A DNA stretch of 32,574 nucleotides, taken from Lachnospiraceae bacterium. Its GTDB lineage: Bacteria; Bacillota; Clostridia; Lachnospirales; Lachnospiraceae. Shown piece after piece: positions 23,090 through 32,463 of the stretch. The notes below the pieces were generated by a model. The model had not been told where the DNA came from, did no database searches, and worked only from the letters and a program-made list of their open reading frames with translations. The stretch spans positions 1 to 32,574 of the forward strand of contig JAUNGI010000032.1 of assembly GCA_030524525.1 (NCBI GenBank), read 5' to 3'. The position numbers and the translations under genes were made by a program. Numbering within the stretch: position 1 is the stretch's first letter; every line of letters begins with the position of its first letter.

Positions 23090-24082
23090 CTACATGGCGT
23101 CCCACAGCGCCTGATTGATCTCGATCGTCACGTTTTCGATCCACTTCTGATACAGCGAATCAAAATATTCCTGACTCAGCTCGGCGATCAGCGCCTCTTC
23201 CGCGACCTGCGTCGCCAGCTCGTCCCGCGCGCTCTTGCAATAGAAGATATAAAAGCCGTCTTCCTCCTCCACAACGCCGCTCAGCTCGCCGTCCTTCAGC
23301 GCAAAGGCAGCCGCAGAGCTGTTTACAGGCAGATCGCTCTTTCCCACGGTCATTTCCACGGTGCTGTCGTCGGTATTTTCCTTGGCAAAGCCGTAAAAAT
23401 CCTCGGCGGTCTGAGCTTCCGCAAGCAGCCTGTCCGCTTTTTCGCGGACGGCGGTCAGCTCGTCGCCGGTGATCGCCACCTGATTTCCCTCCAAGTCCTC
23501 ATAATACTTACTGAGACGAATATACTGGAAGTTTGCCCGCAGAACGTCGTCGTCGTCATAATTTTTTTCCGCATTCAGCGTGATCGTCTCGTAGATTTTT
23601 TCGGCAAGCACGTTGTCCATATAAATGGAGCGGATCAGTTCCTCGGTGATGCCGTATTGTTTCACGGCCTCTTCGGTCACGCCGGACATATATTCCTGCG
23701 TGTAGTCGTTGACGTTCAAAATGTCGTCCGCGTCCAACGCCACGTTGAATTCATCCGCCATAAAGCACACAAGCTTGATATAAATGATCTTCTGGAGCAG
23801 CTCCTTTTTCATCAGGGTCGAATAGGTCTCGCCCTCGCTCGTAAATACGAAATCCCAGATATCCGTCCCGTAGAGCGTCTCCACTTCCTCCCGCATGCTC
23901 ATCAGATAGATGTTGGCCTCGGCATAGCTCACGTCCTTCCCGCCGATCCGCATGACCACGTCGCTCGTAAAGCCCTCGCTGGTCGGAAGCTTCTCTTGGT
24001 CGTTCTCCTCCTGTTTGCAGCCCGCAAGCAGCGACGCCGTCAGCGCCAAAAGCAAAAGCACGGCAGTCCATTTCTTTTTCAT
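23090..24082 (-). CDS. PrsA/SurA-like foldase lipoprotein
   Basis: The 330-residue protein begins with MKKKWTAVLLLLALTASLLAGC, a lipoprotein signal with lipidated C22. A helical chaperone-type N-terminal part and a region resembling a parvulin-type PPIase (around LLAEAQTAEDFYGFAKENTDDSTVEMTVG...LKDGELSGVVEEEDGFYIFY) follow. Such proteins help secreted proteins fold outside the membrane. Start choice: GGAG lies 7 nt before the ATG at 24082; an ATG four codons earlier is less supported and the long upstream frame crosses a structured gap. The order pth, mfd, prsA-like is a common one in Firmicutes. The catalytic PPIase residues are not obvious, so a purely chaperone role is possible. Confidence 0.85.
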   Translation of the reverse strand: MKKKWTAVLLLLALTASLLAGCKQEENDQEKLPTSEGFTSDVVMRIGGKDVSYAEANIYLMSMREEVETLYGTDIWDFVFTSEGETYSTLMKKELLQKIIYIKLVCFMADEFNVALDADDILNVNDYTQEYMSGVTEEAVKQYGITEELIRSIYMDNVLAEKIYETITLNAEKNYDDDDVLRANFQYIRLSKYYEDLEGNQVAITGDELTAVREKADRLLAEAQTAEDFYGFAKENTDDSTVEMTVGKSDLPVNSSAAAFALKDGELSGVVEEEDGFYIFYCKSARDELATQVAEEALIAELSQEYFDSLYQKWIENVTIEINQALWDAM

Positions 24083-24094
24083 ACAACTCTCCAT

Positions 24095-24184
24095 TCCGAG
24101 AACGTTTCCGTTTAAGGAACCGCAAGAGAGGGCGGCGGATGCAGCTTCTCTTGTGGGATCGGCGCTTATTTGCGACGTTCTCGG
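24095..24184 (-). other. possible multi-branched RNA structure in the mfd-foldase gap
   Basis: On the minus strand a perfect 10-bp stem (CCGAGAACGT with ACGTTCTCGG) closes a region containing three further stems: CGC/GCG, a 10-bp stem with one mismatch (CCACAAGAGA/TCTCTTGCGG) and TTCC/GGAA. The closing stem ends just before the ribosome-binding site of the foldase gene. Upstream, GCTATTTGTG could pair instead with CGCAAATAAGC inside the structure, giving two exclusive folds. No T-run follows, so a plain terminator is unlikely. It does not match a riboswitch class that I can name. Confidence 0.5.
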
Positions 24185-24206
24185 CACAAATAGCCCTGCG
24201 ACCCTT

Positions 24207-27200
24207 TCAGTCCTCCCGTATCGACTGTAATTTCTCCAACACCTTTAGGATATCCTCAATTACCGCATAATGATCCATTTTGTCCCGGGAATTCATGGAA
24301 ATTTGATAGAGGAAGCTCGGGCACTGACCGGGCTGCATCTGTATGCGGCGTCCAAACGCCTGCAAAAACTCCGGGATGCGCTCCACCGCAAGCCTTGCCT
24401 TCGGGTACATCTGTAATTGCAGCTTCCCGTTTTTGCAGATCAGCTTCTCGACATACGCCTTATGCGCCTGCGCTTTTACGAGCGCGATGTTCAGAAGCAG
24501 GTTCACGCAGGTGGGCAGGTCGCCGAAGCGGTCCACCATCTCGTCCTGCATCTCCTCAAGCTCCTCCTGCGTTTCGATCCCGGCGATCCGCTTATACATA
24601 TCGAGCTTCTGCATCTCGTTTTTGATGTAGGTCGAAGGGATATACGCGTCCACGTCCATCTCGACGCTCGTTTCAAAGCTTTCCTCTTCGGGGATCTCCC
24701 CCTTGAGCGTGCGGACCGCCTCGCTCAGCATCTTGCAGTACAGGTCGTAGCCCACCGCCTCCATATGTCCGCTCTGCTCCGCGCCCAGCAGGTTTCCGGC
24801 TCCGCGGATCTCCAAGTCGCGCATACTGATCTTGAAGCCGGAGCCAAGCTCGGTAAACTCCCGGATCGCCGAAAGACGCTTTTCCGCCACCTCCTTCAGC
24901 ACCTTGTTTTTCCGGTACATCAGAAAGGCGTACGCCGTGCGGTTCGAGCGTCCGACGCGTCCCCGGAGCTGATAGAGCTGGGAAAGCCCCATCTGGTCGG
25001 CGTTGTCGATGATCATCGTGTTGACGTTGCTGATATCCATTCCGGTCTCGATGATCGTCGTCGAAACCAGCACGTCGATGTCGCCGTTGATAAACTCGAA
25101 CATGATCTTTTCCAGCTCGCGCTCGCTCATCTGCCCGTGGGCAAACGCCACGTTCGCCTCGGGGCACAGCTCGGAGACCCGCGAAGCCACCTCGTCGATG
25201 CCGTTCACCCGGTTGAATACATAATAGACCTGTCCGTTTCTCGCCAGCTCCCGGTGGATCGCCTCGCGGATGATCTCGTCGTTGTGCTCCATGACAAACG
25301 TCTGGATGGGCAGGCGATCCACCGGAGCCTCGTCCAGAACGCTCATATCGCGGATGCCCACAAGGCTCATGTGCAGCGTCCGGGGGATCGGCGTCGCCGT
25401 CAGCGTCAGCACGTCCACGTCGCCCTTGAGCTGCTTGATCCTCTCCTTGTGCGTTACGCCGAAGCGCTGCTCCTCATCCACGATCAGAAGCCCCAAATTT
25501 TTATACGCCACATCCTTGGAGAGCAGCCGGTGCGTGCCGATCACGATGTCGAGCTGTCCCTTCCGGAGCCGTTCGAGGGTTTTCCTCTGCTCGGCTGCCG
25601 TCCGAAAGCGCGAAAGCATATCGACGCTGACCGGAAAGTCCATGAGCCGCTGGGAAAACGTGTTGTAATGCTGCTGGGCAAGGATGGTGGTCGGCACGAG
25701 GATCGCCACCTGCATACCGTCCGAAACCGCCTTAAACGCCGCGCGAATGGCGATCTCCGTCTTTCCGTAGCCCACGTCGCCGCAGATCAACCGGTCCATG
25801 ATCTTCGTGCTTTCCATGTCCCGCTTCGTTTCCTCGATCGCCTTCAGCTGGTCGTCGGTCTCGGTGTACGGAAACAGCTCCTCAAATTCCTTCTGCCACA
25901 CGGTGTCCTTGCAGAACGAATGCCCCTGCTTTGCCTGCCGGAGCGCGTACAGCCGCACCAGCTCCCCGGCGATCTCCTTTACCGACGCGCGGACGCGGGA
26001 CTTGGTGCGCTTCCACTCCTGCCCGCCGAGCCGGTTCAGCTTCGGCTTTTTCTCCGCGTCGGCATTGGCGTACTTTTGCAGCGAGTCCAAATTGGTCGCC
26101 AGAACGTACAGAACGCCTCCGTTCGCATATTCGAGCTTGATATAGTCCTTAATGACCCGGTTGCTTTCGATCTTCTCGATGCCCCGGTAAATGCCCAGCC
26201 CGTGATTTTCGTGCACGACGAAATCCCCGTAGGACAGCTCGTGAAAGCTCCGGATCTTGCTGCCGTCGTACTGGGGGCGCTTCTTCCTCGGCTTCTTCTC
26301 CGCCCCGAAAATATCGCTCTCCGCAATGACCACGAATTTGATCAGCGGGTATTCAAAGCCCTTGTGCAGGTTTCCGCATACGGTCATGATCTCCCGGGGC
26401 TCCGCCACGCGCCGCTCGTCCTCCGAATAAAAGGCGTTCAGCTCGTATTCGCGCAGCTCCTCCGCCAATCGCGCCGCCCGCGTGTGCGAGCCGGAGACCA
26501 GCACGGCGCGGTAGCCCTGCTTTTTATAATGCTCCAGATCCTTTACGAGCGCCTCGAAATTCCGGTTATAGGACGCCACCGTCTTGACGCTCAGATCGTA
26601 CTTCTTTTTTGGGGCGATCGGTCCTCCGGCGGCAAGCGTGCTGATGGTCATCAGCGTCCGCCCCGCCAGCAGCGCAAGCTTCTTTTTATAATCCCACACG
26701 GCGTTCATCTGACCGGGGAGCAAATAGCCCTTTTCCAGCCGCCCGATCATGCTCTCCGAAAATTCCAGCGCCGTCGCCTCGCCCTTTTCCTGCACGCGGC
26801 TCGGCTCGTCGAGTACGAACAGCGTTTCCTCCTCCGGAAAATATTCAAAAAAGCTGACCGTCTCCTTGGCAAAGTAAGAAATATAGGAATCCAGATTGAC
26901 CGCGCTCTGCATATATTCCAGATTTTCCGCCAGCTCCTCCACCATTGCGGAAACCCGGGCGGCTTCCTCGGTCTTCATCTCCCCGCGAAGCTTTTCATAG
27001 ACCGCGTCCCGCTCCTTCCGTATGGCGGCAAGCCCCTTCCGGCGCTCCTCCTTGGAAAGCACGAACTCCGTCGCCGGATAGATCACGATCTCGTCCGTAT
27101 TCTCGATGGAGCGCTGACTGTCCACGTCAAAGCTGCGGATGGAATCGATCTCGTCGTCCCAATATTCCACCCGATACGGCGCGTCCTCGGAAAGCGGGAA

Positions 27201-27740
27201 CACATCCAGAATCCCGCCCCGGATCGAGAAATCGCCGGGCGCTTCCACCTGCGCGCGGTACTGATAGCCCATGACCGTCAGCTTTTCCCGCAGCTCCTCC
27301 AGCGTATCGGTGGTCTCGGCGTTTAAGCGGAGCGCGTAGTTTTTCAGCTTCGCCAGCGGCAGCAGCCGGTCGATCCCGCTGTCGATGCTCGCCACAACCG
27401 TGCAGGGCGTCCCTTCCAGCAGACGCTTCAACACCTCCATCCGGCTTTTGACGATCGCGTTGCCGTGAATGTCGGCGTTGTAAAAAATGATATCCTTCGC
27501 CGGATAATACAGCACCTTCCGGTCGAACAGCCGATAATCCTCGCAGATCTCCTTGGCGCGCAGCTCGTTGTAGGTAATAATGAGGCGGTACTTGTAATCC
27601 CCGCCCACACAGTGAATCCAATGACTTTTCTGGGTATCAATGCAGCCGGAAACCTGCACCGGCGTGCGGTGCAGAAGCAGGTCGTCCCGCACGGCCTGAT
27701 ATTCCCGGTACTCCCTCAGTGGTGCGACAAACGTATCCAC
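24207..27740 (-). CDS. mfd: transcription-repair coupling factor Mfd
   Basis: The 1177-residue protein has the full Mfd layout: an N-terminal UvrB-like part (including FSIRGGILDVFP), the RNA polymerase-interacting region around YGDFVVHENHGLGIYRG, and the superfamily 2 translocase with Walker A ICGDVGYGKTEIA and the DEEQ box LLIVDEEQRFGV. Motif VI follows in QLYQLRGRVGRSNR, with a C-terminal domain from about 1000. It removes RNA polymerase stalled at DNA damage and recruits UvrA. The start is a GTG at 27740 preceded by a GGGGGTGAG site; it lies 14 nt after the pth stop. Length and motifs are normal. Confidence 0.98.
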   Translation of the reverse strand: MDTFVAPLREYREYQAVRDDLLLHRTPVQVSGCIDTQKSHWIHCVGGDYKYRLIITYNELRAKEICEDYRLFDRKVLYYPAKDIIFYNADIHGNAIVKSRMEVLKRLLEGTPCTVVASIDSGIDRLLPLAKLKNYALRLNAETTDTLEELREKLTVMGYQYRAQVEAPGDFSIRGGILDVFPLSEDAPYRVEYWDDEIDSIRSFDVDSQRSIENTDEIVIYPATEFVLSKEERRKGLAAIRKERDAVYEKLRGEMKTEEAARVSAMVEELAENLEYMQSAVNLDSYISYFAKETVSFFEYFPEEETLFVLDEPSRVQEKGEATALEFSESMIGRLEKGYLLPGQMNAVWDYKKKLALLAGRTLMTISTLAAGGPIAPKKKYDLSVKTVASYNRNFEALVKDLEHYKKQGYRAVLVSGSHTRAARLAEELREYELNAFYSEDERRVAEPREIMTVCGNLHKGFEYPLIKFVVIAESDIFGAEKKPRKKRPQYDGSKIRSFHELSYGDFVVHENHGLGIYRGIEKIESNRVIKDYIKLEYANGGVLYVLATNLDSLQKYANADAEKKPKLNRLGGQEWKRTKSRVRASVKEIAGELVRLYALRQAKQGHSFCKDTVWQKEFEELFPYTETDDQLKAIEETKRDMESTKIMDRLICGDVGYGKTEIAIRAAFKAVSDGMQVAILVPTTILAQQHYNTFSQRLMDFPVSVDMLSRFRTAAEQRKTLERLRKGQLDIVIGTHRLLSKDVAYKNLGLLIVDEEQRFGVTHKERIKQLKGDVDVLTLTATPIPRTLHMSLVGIRDMSVLDEAPVDRLPIQTFVMEHNDEIIREAIHRELARNGQVYYVFNRVNGIDEVASRVSELCPEANVAFAHGQMSERELEKIMFEFINGDIDVLVSTTIIETGMDISNVNTMIIDNADQMGLSQLYQLRGRVGRSNRTAYAFLMYRKNKVLKEVAEKRLSAIREFTELGSGFKISMRDLEIRGAGNLLGAEQSGHMEAVGYDLYCKMLSEAVRTLKGEIPEEESFETSVEMDVDAYIPSTYIKNEMQKLDMYKRIAGIETQEELEEMQDEMVDRFGDLPTCVNLLLNIALVKAQAHKAYVEKLICKNGKLQLQMYPKARLAVERIPEFLQAFGRRIQMQPGQCPSFLYQISMNSRDKMDHYAVIEDILKVLEKLQSIRED

Positions 27741-27754
27741 AAGCTCACCCCCGC

Positions 27755-28312
27755 CTAATTAAATCGGTTCATGGCGGCTTCCGCGCCCTGACCGAGAATC
27801 GTCTCTACCGCCTCGACCGCCCTCGCGATCCCGTCCCGGATCAGCGGCTCCTCCTCCTTGGAAAAACGGCTCAGCACATAGTCCGCCAAGTCCCATTCCT
27901 CCGGCTTTGCACCCACGCCCACGCGCACCCGGTCAAAGACCTGCGTGCCGAGCTGCGCAATAATGCTCTTGACGCCGTTGTGTCCTCCGGCGCTGCCCTT
28001 TTGGCGGATGCGCAGCTTTCCGGGCGCAAGATCGATATCGTCGTAGATCACGATAATATCCTCCGCCGACGCCTTATAAAAGCCCGTAAACTCCCGAACG
28101 CACTCGCCGCTCAGGTTCATAAACGTCTGGGGCTGGATCAGGATGACCCGCTCGCCGCCGATCTGCCCCTTTCCGCAGAGCCCCTTATGCTCCTTTTCCC
28201 GCAGCGCAATGCGGTATTTGTCCGCCAGCGCCGTCACCGTATCAAATCCGATATTGTGCCGGGTCGCCGCATATTTGCCGCCCGGATTGCCCAATCCAAA
28301 AATCAGTTTCAT
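27755..28312 (-). CDS. pth: peptidyl-tRNA hydrolase
   Basis: The 185-residue enzyme shows the Pth signatures LGNPGGKYAATRHNIGF (catalytic H19), QPQTFMNLSGE, IYDDIDLAPGKLRIR (catalytic aspartate) and GSAGGHNGVKSII. It releases peptides from prematurely dropped peptidyl-tRNAs. Its ATG overlaps the metH stop by 4 nt (ATGA), and mfd follows closely, so it is in the middle of the cluster and probably translated by coupling to metH. Confidence 0.98.
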   Translation of the reverse strand: MKLIFGLGNPGGKYAATRHNIGFDTVTALADKYRIALREKEHKGLCGKGQIGGERVILIQPQTFMNLSGECVREFTGFYKASAEDIIVIYDDIDLAPGKLRIRQKGSAGGHNGVKSIIAQLGTQVFDRVRVGVGAKPEEWDLADYVLSRFSKEEEPLIRDGIARAVEAVETILGQGAEAAMNRFN

Positions 28313-30771
28313 GTTTCCACGCCGAATACCTTTCTTGCGATATCGACCGTCTCCTTTGCGTCGCGGGCGTAATAATCGGCGCCGATCTGCCGCGCGTATT
28401 CCGGCGTCAGCACCGCGCCGCCCACCACGACCTGACAGGGAAGCCCCGCCTCGCGAAGCGCCGCGATCGTCTGCTCCATGCTGCCGAGCGTCGTCGTCAT
28501 CAGCGCGCTCAGCCCCACCAGCCTGACCTTATGCTCTCTTGCCGCCTCAACCACCGCGTCGATCTCCACGTCGCGCCCAAGGTCGATCACCGTAAAGCCG
28601 TAATTTTCCAAAAGTACCTTGACGATATTTTTTCCGATGTCGTGAATGTCGCCCTTGACCGTGGCAAGCACGATCTCCCCTTTGCTGACGGCGGCTCCGC
28701 CGCTTCCCGCCAGATGCTCCTTGATGAGCGCAAAGGCTCCCTGCACCACCGAGGCGGACAGAATGAGCTGGGGCAGATAAATTCTGCCCGTTTCAAATCC
28801 CGCCCCGACCGTATCCAGCGCCGGGATCAGCACACGGTTCACAAGCTCCATCGCATCCAGCTCAGCCAAAAGCTGCCTTGTCAGCAGCTCGCCCTCGGAC
28901 GCCAGACCCCGGACCACCGCCAGATACAGCCGCGCCGCGTCCTCCGAAAGCTCCTGCCGGATCTGCTGCTCCACCGGGTCGTCCTTGGAGGACGGCGCGA
29001 CTGCCGCGCTCCCGCCCGGCGCCGCCTTTGCCGCCGGAACATAGTCCCGATATGCTTCGGTAAACGCCACGGCGTTTTTGTCGTAGTTCATCAGGAGCTT
29101 ATACGCCCGCATGACTCCCATCATCGCTTCGGAGTTGGGGTTCAGAATGGGCATCATCAGCCCGTTTTGCAGCGCCATGGTCAAAAAGGTCGTATTGACC
29201 AGCTCCCGGTACGGCAGCCCAAAGCTGATATTGGAAACGCCGAGTACGCCCGGCAGTCCCAGCCGGTCGCGCACGAGCCGTACGGCGGCAAGCGTTTCGG
29301 CGACCGCCGCCTGCTCCGCCGAAGCCGTCAGCGTCAGGCAGTCGATCAGCAGATTTTTTCGGTCGATCCCGCACGCCTCGGCGCTGTCCACGATCTTCTG
29401 CGCCACCGCGAAGCGCTCTTCCGCCTTGCTTGCGATCCCGTTTTCGTCCAGCGTCAGCCCCACCACCGCCGCGCCGTAGCGCTTTACAAGCGGCAGAATG
29501 TTCCTCCGGCTCTTTTCTTCCCCGTTCACGCTGTTGACGATCGGCTTGCCGTTATAGACCCGAAGCGCGGCGGCAAGCACCTCCGGATCGTTGGAATCAA
29601 TTTGCAGAGGCACGTCGACGACCGCCTGCAGCGCCTTGATCACCCGGCACATCATCGTCTTTTCGTCCACGCCCGGCAGTCCCACGTTTACGTCCAAAAC
29701 GTCCGCTCCCGCTTCCACCTGCGAGATCGCCTGATTGAGAATATAATCCATATCCTGCTCGCGGAGCGCCTGCTGGAAGCGCTTCTTTCCGGTTGGATTG
29801 ATGCGCTCGCCGATCACGCGGGGCTCGTCGAGAAAGACCGCCTTCTGCGCCGAGCAGACGCCCAGCGGACGGTCGTTCCGTCTTTTCGTAAGCGCCGCGT
29901 GTTCCGCCGCCTCCGTCTCGGAAAACGCCGCTCCCTCCCGCGCAAAGCGATCCACCGCCTGCGAAAGCGCCCGAATATATTCCGGCGCGGTGCCGCAGCA
30001 GCCGCCCACATAGGCAAGCCCGTACGGCAGCAGTCCGGCGACGGTTTCGGCAAATTCCTCCGCGTCCACATTGTATTGGTTCGTGACCGGGTCGGGCAGC
30101 CCCGCGTTCGGCTTTAAGACGATCGGAAGCTTGGTCAGCGTGTAAAGCTCCTTCACCATCGGGGCAAGCTCCTTCGGCCCCAGCGAGCAGTTAAAGCCCA
30201 CGGCGTCCACTCCCAGCCCCTCCAGCGTCAGCGCCATCGAGGCGATCGACGTCCCGGTAAACGTCCGGTGGTTGGCTTCAAAGGTCATCGTAACGTAAAC
30301 CGGCTTATCCGAATGCTCCTTCGCCGCCAGAACCGCCGCCTTTGTCTCGTAAAGGTCGGTCATCGTTTCCAGCACGATCACGTCCGCGTCCCGTCCCGCC
30401 CGGATCTGCTCGGCAAAAATATCGTACGCCTCCTCAAAGGTCAGGTCGCCCAGCGGCTCGATCAGCGCGCCGATGGGGCCCAGATCCAGCGCCACCCGGG
30501 CGCTCCCGCCGGTCTGCCGGACGGCTTCCCGCGCGTTGGCGACCGCCGCTTCGATCAGCTCCTTCACCGAATGCCCGGTCTTTCGCATCTTGTAGCGGTT
30601 TGCGCCAAAGCTGTTCGTATAGACGAGCTGCGCCCCCGCCTCGATGTAGCGGCGATGGATGGCGGTGATCTTCTCCGGCTCCGTCAGGTTCAGCACCTCC
30701 GGTACGCCGCCAAGCTCCAAGCCCATTTTTTGCAGTTCCGTGCCCATGGCACCGTCAAGAATCGTAATCAT
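28309..30771 (-). CDS. metH: cobalamin-dependent methionine synthase, short form without activation domain
   Basis: The 820-residue enzyme has a homocysteine-binding domain with the zinc cysteines C195 (GFNCSLGP) and C258-C259 (GGCCGTAP). A pterin-binding domain begins near 318 (VIGERINPTGKKRF), a cap/B12-binding module follows, and the B12 loop has D708-I-H710-D-I-G713, where H710 is the axial cobalt ligand. It transfers the methyl group of methyl-tetrahydrofolate to homocysteine. The C-terminal AdoMet-dependent reactivation domain of longer MetH proteins is missing; the gene immediately upstream (30784-31506) supplies it separately. The ATG at 30771 has AAGGGA about 9 nt upstream. Confidence 0.97.
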   Translation of the reverse strand: MITILDGAMGTELQKMGLELGGVPEVLNLTEPEKITAIHRRYIEAGAQLVYTNSFGANRYKMRKTGHSVKELIEAAVANAREAVRQTGGSARVALDLGPIGALIEPLGDLTFEEAYDIFAEQIRAGRDADVIVLETMTDLYETKAAVLAAKEHSDKPVYVTMTFEANHRTFTGTSIASMALTLEGLGVDAVGFNCSLGPKELAPMVKELYTLTKLPIVLKPNAGLPDPVTNQYNVDAEEFAETVAGLLPYGLAYVGGCCGTAPEYIRALSQAVDRFAREGAAFSETEAAEHAALTKRRNDRPLGVCSAQKAVFLDEPRVIGERINPTGKKRFQQALREQDMDYILNQAISQVEAGADVLDVNVGLPGVDEKTMMCRVIKALQAVVDVPLQIDSNDPEVLAAALRVYNGKPIVNSVNGEEKSRRNILPLVKRYGAAVVGLTLDENGIASKAEERFAVAQKIVDSAEACGIDRKNLLIDCLTLTASAEQAAVAETLAAVRLVRDRLGLPGVLGVSNISFGLPYRELVNTTFLTMALQNGLMMPILNPNSEAMMGVMRAYKLLMNYDKNAVAFTEAYRDYVPAAKAAPGGSAAVAPSSKDDPVEQQIRQELSEDAARLYLAVVRGLASEGELLTRQLLAELDAMELVNRVLIPALDTVGAGFETGRIYLPQLILSASVVQGAFALIKEHLAGSGGAAVSKGEIVLATVKGDIHDIGKNIVKVLLENYGFTVIDLGRDVEIDAVVEAAREHKVRLVGLSALMTTTLGSMEQTIAALREAGLPCQVVVGGAVLTPEYARQIGADYYARDAKETVDIARKVFGVET

Positions 30772-30783
30772 CGAAAATGTCCC

Positions 30784-31506
30784 TTACTCCTTTTTTTCCG
30801 CGGCGGAAAGCCCGCAGCTTCCGCCGAACCGGCAGCGGCTGCACCCCTCCGGCGTTCCGCAGCCCGCCGCGCCCGCTTCCTCCGGCACGGTCAGGTGAAG
30901 CGCCCCGCTGATCTGCTCGTAGCTTTGCAGACCGATGATCGCCGTTACCGATTTTACCGGCGAGAGCATCAGGCTCTGCGTCGTTACCACCCCGATGCGC
31001 TTTCCCGCCTCCACGACCGAAAGCAGCGTCTCCTGCAGCGAAAGCGGCAGATCGCCGTAGCCCGGCGAGAAACGCCACGTCTGCCGGTATGCCGGCATCT
31101 GGGTCCGGATTTCCTCCTGAATGTCGTCGCAGATCTGCTCGATCGCCGCCCCTGCCATTGCGTCGGTCAGCAGCGCCTTGGGCATGCTGGAGATCTGAAG
31201 CTGCCGCAGCAGCCGATCCACCCCCGCGCCGAGGGTCGCCGCCAGCACGACCGCCTTCTGACAGCCCTCCAAATGCCTGACAATATCCTTTCCGGTCAGC
31301 CGGAGCGCGCAGTCCCGCAGCAAAATCAGCTCCGCACTCGCCGCTTCCACATCAAAAACCGCATAGCTGTAGGCGGGCTGACACGCCTCCAAAAGCGGCG
31401 CCTCGCATTCCCGCATCAAGGAAAGAATGACCTCGTCCGGCTGCTTGTTTCCATAGCCCAGATACCGGGCGGCCTCTTCCATACGAATGGGCTTTAACCG
31501 TACCAT
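30784..31506 (-). CDS. methionine synthase activation domain protein with four-cysteine tail
   Basis: The 240-residue protein matches the stand-alone B12-dependent methionine synthase activation domain: an N-terminal helical part, VLAATLGAGVDRLL at 87-100, and the AdoMet-binding stretch RFSPGYGDLPLSLQ (145-158). Further on is TTQSLMLSPVKSVTAIIG (175-192). It should re-methylate inactive cob(II)alamin in the short MetH encoded next to it. The C-terminal tail adds C216, C222, C225 and C231 (pattern C-x5-C-x2-C-x5-C), which could hold an iron-sulfur cluster or metal and serve in electron delivery; this is inferred. The ATG at 31506 has GAGGT 5 nt upstream, 43 nt after metF. Confidence 0.93.
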   Translation of the reverse strand: MVRLKPIRMEEAARYLGYGNKQPDEVILSLMRECEAPLLEACQPAYSYAVFDVEAASAELILLRDCALRLTGKDIVRHLEGCQKAVVLAATLGAGVDRLLRQLQISSMPKALLTDAMAGAAIEQICDDIQEEIRTQMPAYRQTWRFSPGYGDLPLSLQETLLSVVEAGKRIGVVTTQSLMLSPVKSVTAIIGLQSYEQISGALHLTVPEEAGAAGCGTPEGCSRCRFGGSCGLSAAEKKE

Positions 31507-31549
31507 AATTACCTCTCTCGGCGGAGCCCGCCGCCCCGCCCCGTTTTGC

Positions 31550-32419
31550 TTATACCGGGCGAACGATCCCCTGCACCGCCTCGGTAATCTTCCGGGCAAC
31601 GTAAGGGTTATTCATCGTATACAAATGGATGCCGTCCACGCCCTGCGCCACCAGATCCACGATCTGATCGACGGCGTAGGCGATGCCCGCGTCGCGCAGC
31701 GCGTCCGGATGCTCCTCGTAGCGCGCCATCATCCGCGCGAATTTATGCGGCAGACTCGCGCCGCACAGCGTGACCATCCGCTCGATCTGCGCCTTGTTTA
31801 CCACCGGCATGATGCCCGCCTCGATCGGAACGTGAATTCCGGCGCGGCGCGCCTTTTCCAGAAAGCGCATGAAATCGTCGTTGTCAAAAAAGAGCTGGGA
31901 CAGCAGGCGATCCGTCCCCGCATCCACCTTTCGCTTGAGATGCTCGATATCCGCATCCAGCGACGAGCACTGCGGATGTCCCTCCGGGTAGCAGCCGCCC
32001 ATAATATAAAAATCGCCCTTGGTTCTCAGATATGCCACCAGCTCGGACGCATAACGAAAATCCTCCTTGGGCGCAACGTCCGGATTGCGGTCCCCCCGAA
32101 GCGCCAAAATGTTTCGAATCCCCCGCTCCTGAAGCTGCTCCACAATGCGGTCGATATCCTCCCTGCTGTTGTAAAGACACGTCAGGTGGACGGCGGATTC
32201 CGTGTGATATTTTTCCCGGATGATCTGCGCAATATCACAGGTTTTCGTATCTGCGGCGTTGCCGCCCGCTCCGTAGGTAACGCTGATAAAATCCGGGTGC
32301 AGATCCCCAAGTCCTTCCAGCGTCTGATAGATCGTTTCGATGGAACCGTTTCTTTTCGGCGGAAAGATTTCAAAGGTGAACGCGGTCCTGCCCGGCGCGA
32401 TAACTTCCGATATTTTCAT
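31550..32419 (-). CDS. metF: methylenetetrahydrofolate reductase
   Basis: The 289-residue protein has the MetF barrel: FTFEIFPPKRNGS at the start with the conserved glutamate, ISVTYGAGG, NILALRGD, YPEGHPQ, the strand LLSQLFFDNDDFMRF and PIEAGIMPV. It makes 5-methyl-tetrahydrofolate for the methionine synthase two genes downstream. The ATG at 32419 is chosen (GAGG about 11 nt upstream); a start eight codons earlier has no ribosome-binding site. It is the first gene of the metF-activation protein-metH-pth-mfd-foldase-phosphoesterase cluster. The leader from the predicted promoter is only about 40 nt, too short for a SAM or cobalamin riboswitch. Confidence 0.97.
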   Translation of the reverse strand: MKISEVIAPGRTAFTFEIFPPKRNGSIETIYQTLEGLGDLHPDFISVTYGAGGNAADTKTCDIAQIIREKYHTESAVHLTCLYNSREDIDRIVEQLQERGIRNILALRGDRNPDVAPKEDFRYASELVAYLRTKGDFYIMGGCYPEGHPQCSSLDADIEHLKRKVDAGTDRLLSQLFFDNDDFMRFLEKARRAGIHVPIEAGIMPVVNKAQIERMVTLCGASLPHKFARMMARYEEHPDALRDAGIAYAVDQIVDLVAQGVDGIHLYTMNNPYVARKITEAVQGIVRPV

Positions 32420-32463
32420 TGGTTCTTTTTCCTCACATTTCAAAGCGAATTCAATTACACTTT

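Noticed and set aside
24417-27326. Very long plus-strand open frame (969 codons) opposite mfd
   Set aside because: It is the antisense shadow of a complete, motif-verified Mfd in GC-rich sequence; its translation has no recognisable domain and is rich in Arg/His/Leu as such shadows are.
28531-30117. Long plus-strand open frame opposite metH
   Set aside because: Antisense shadow of a well-supported methionine synthase with no ribosome-binding site or domain.
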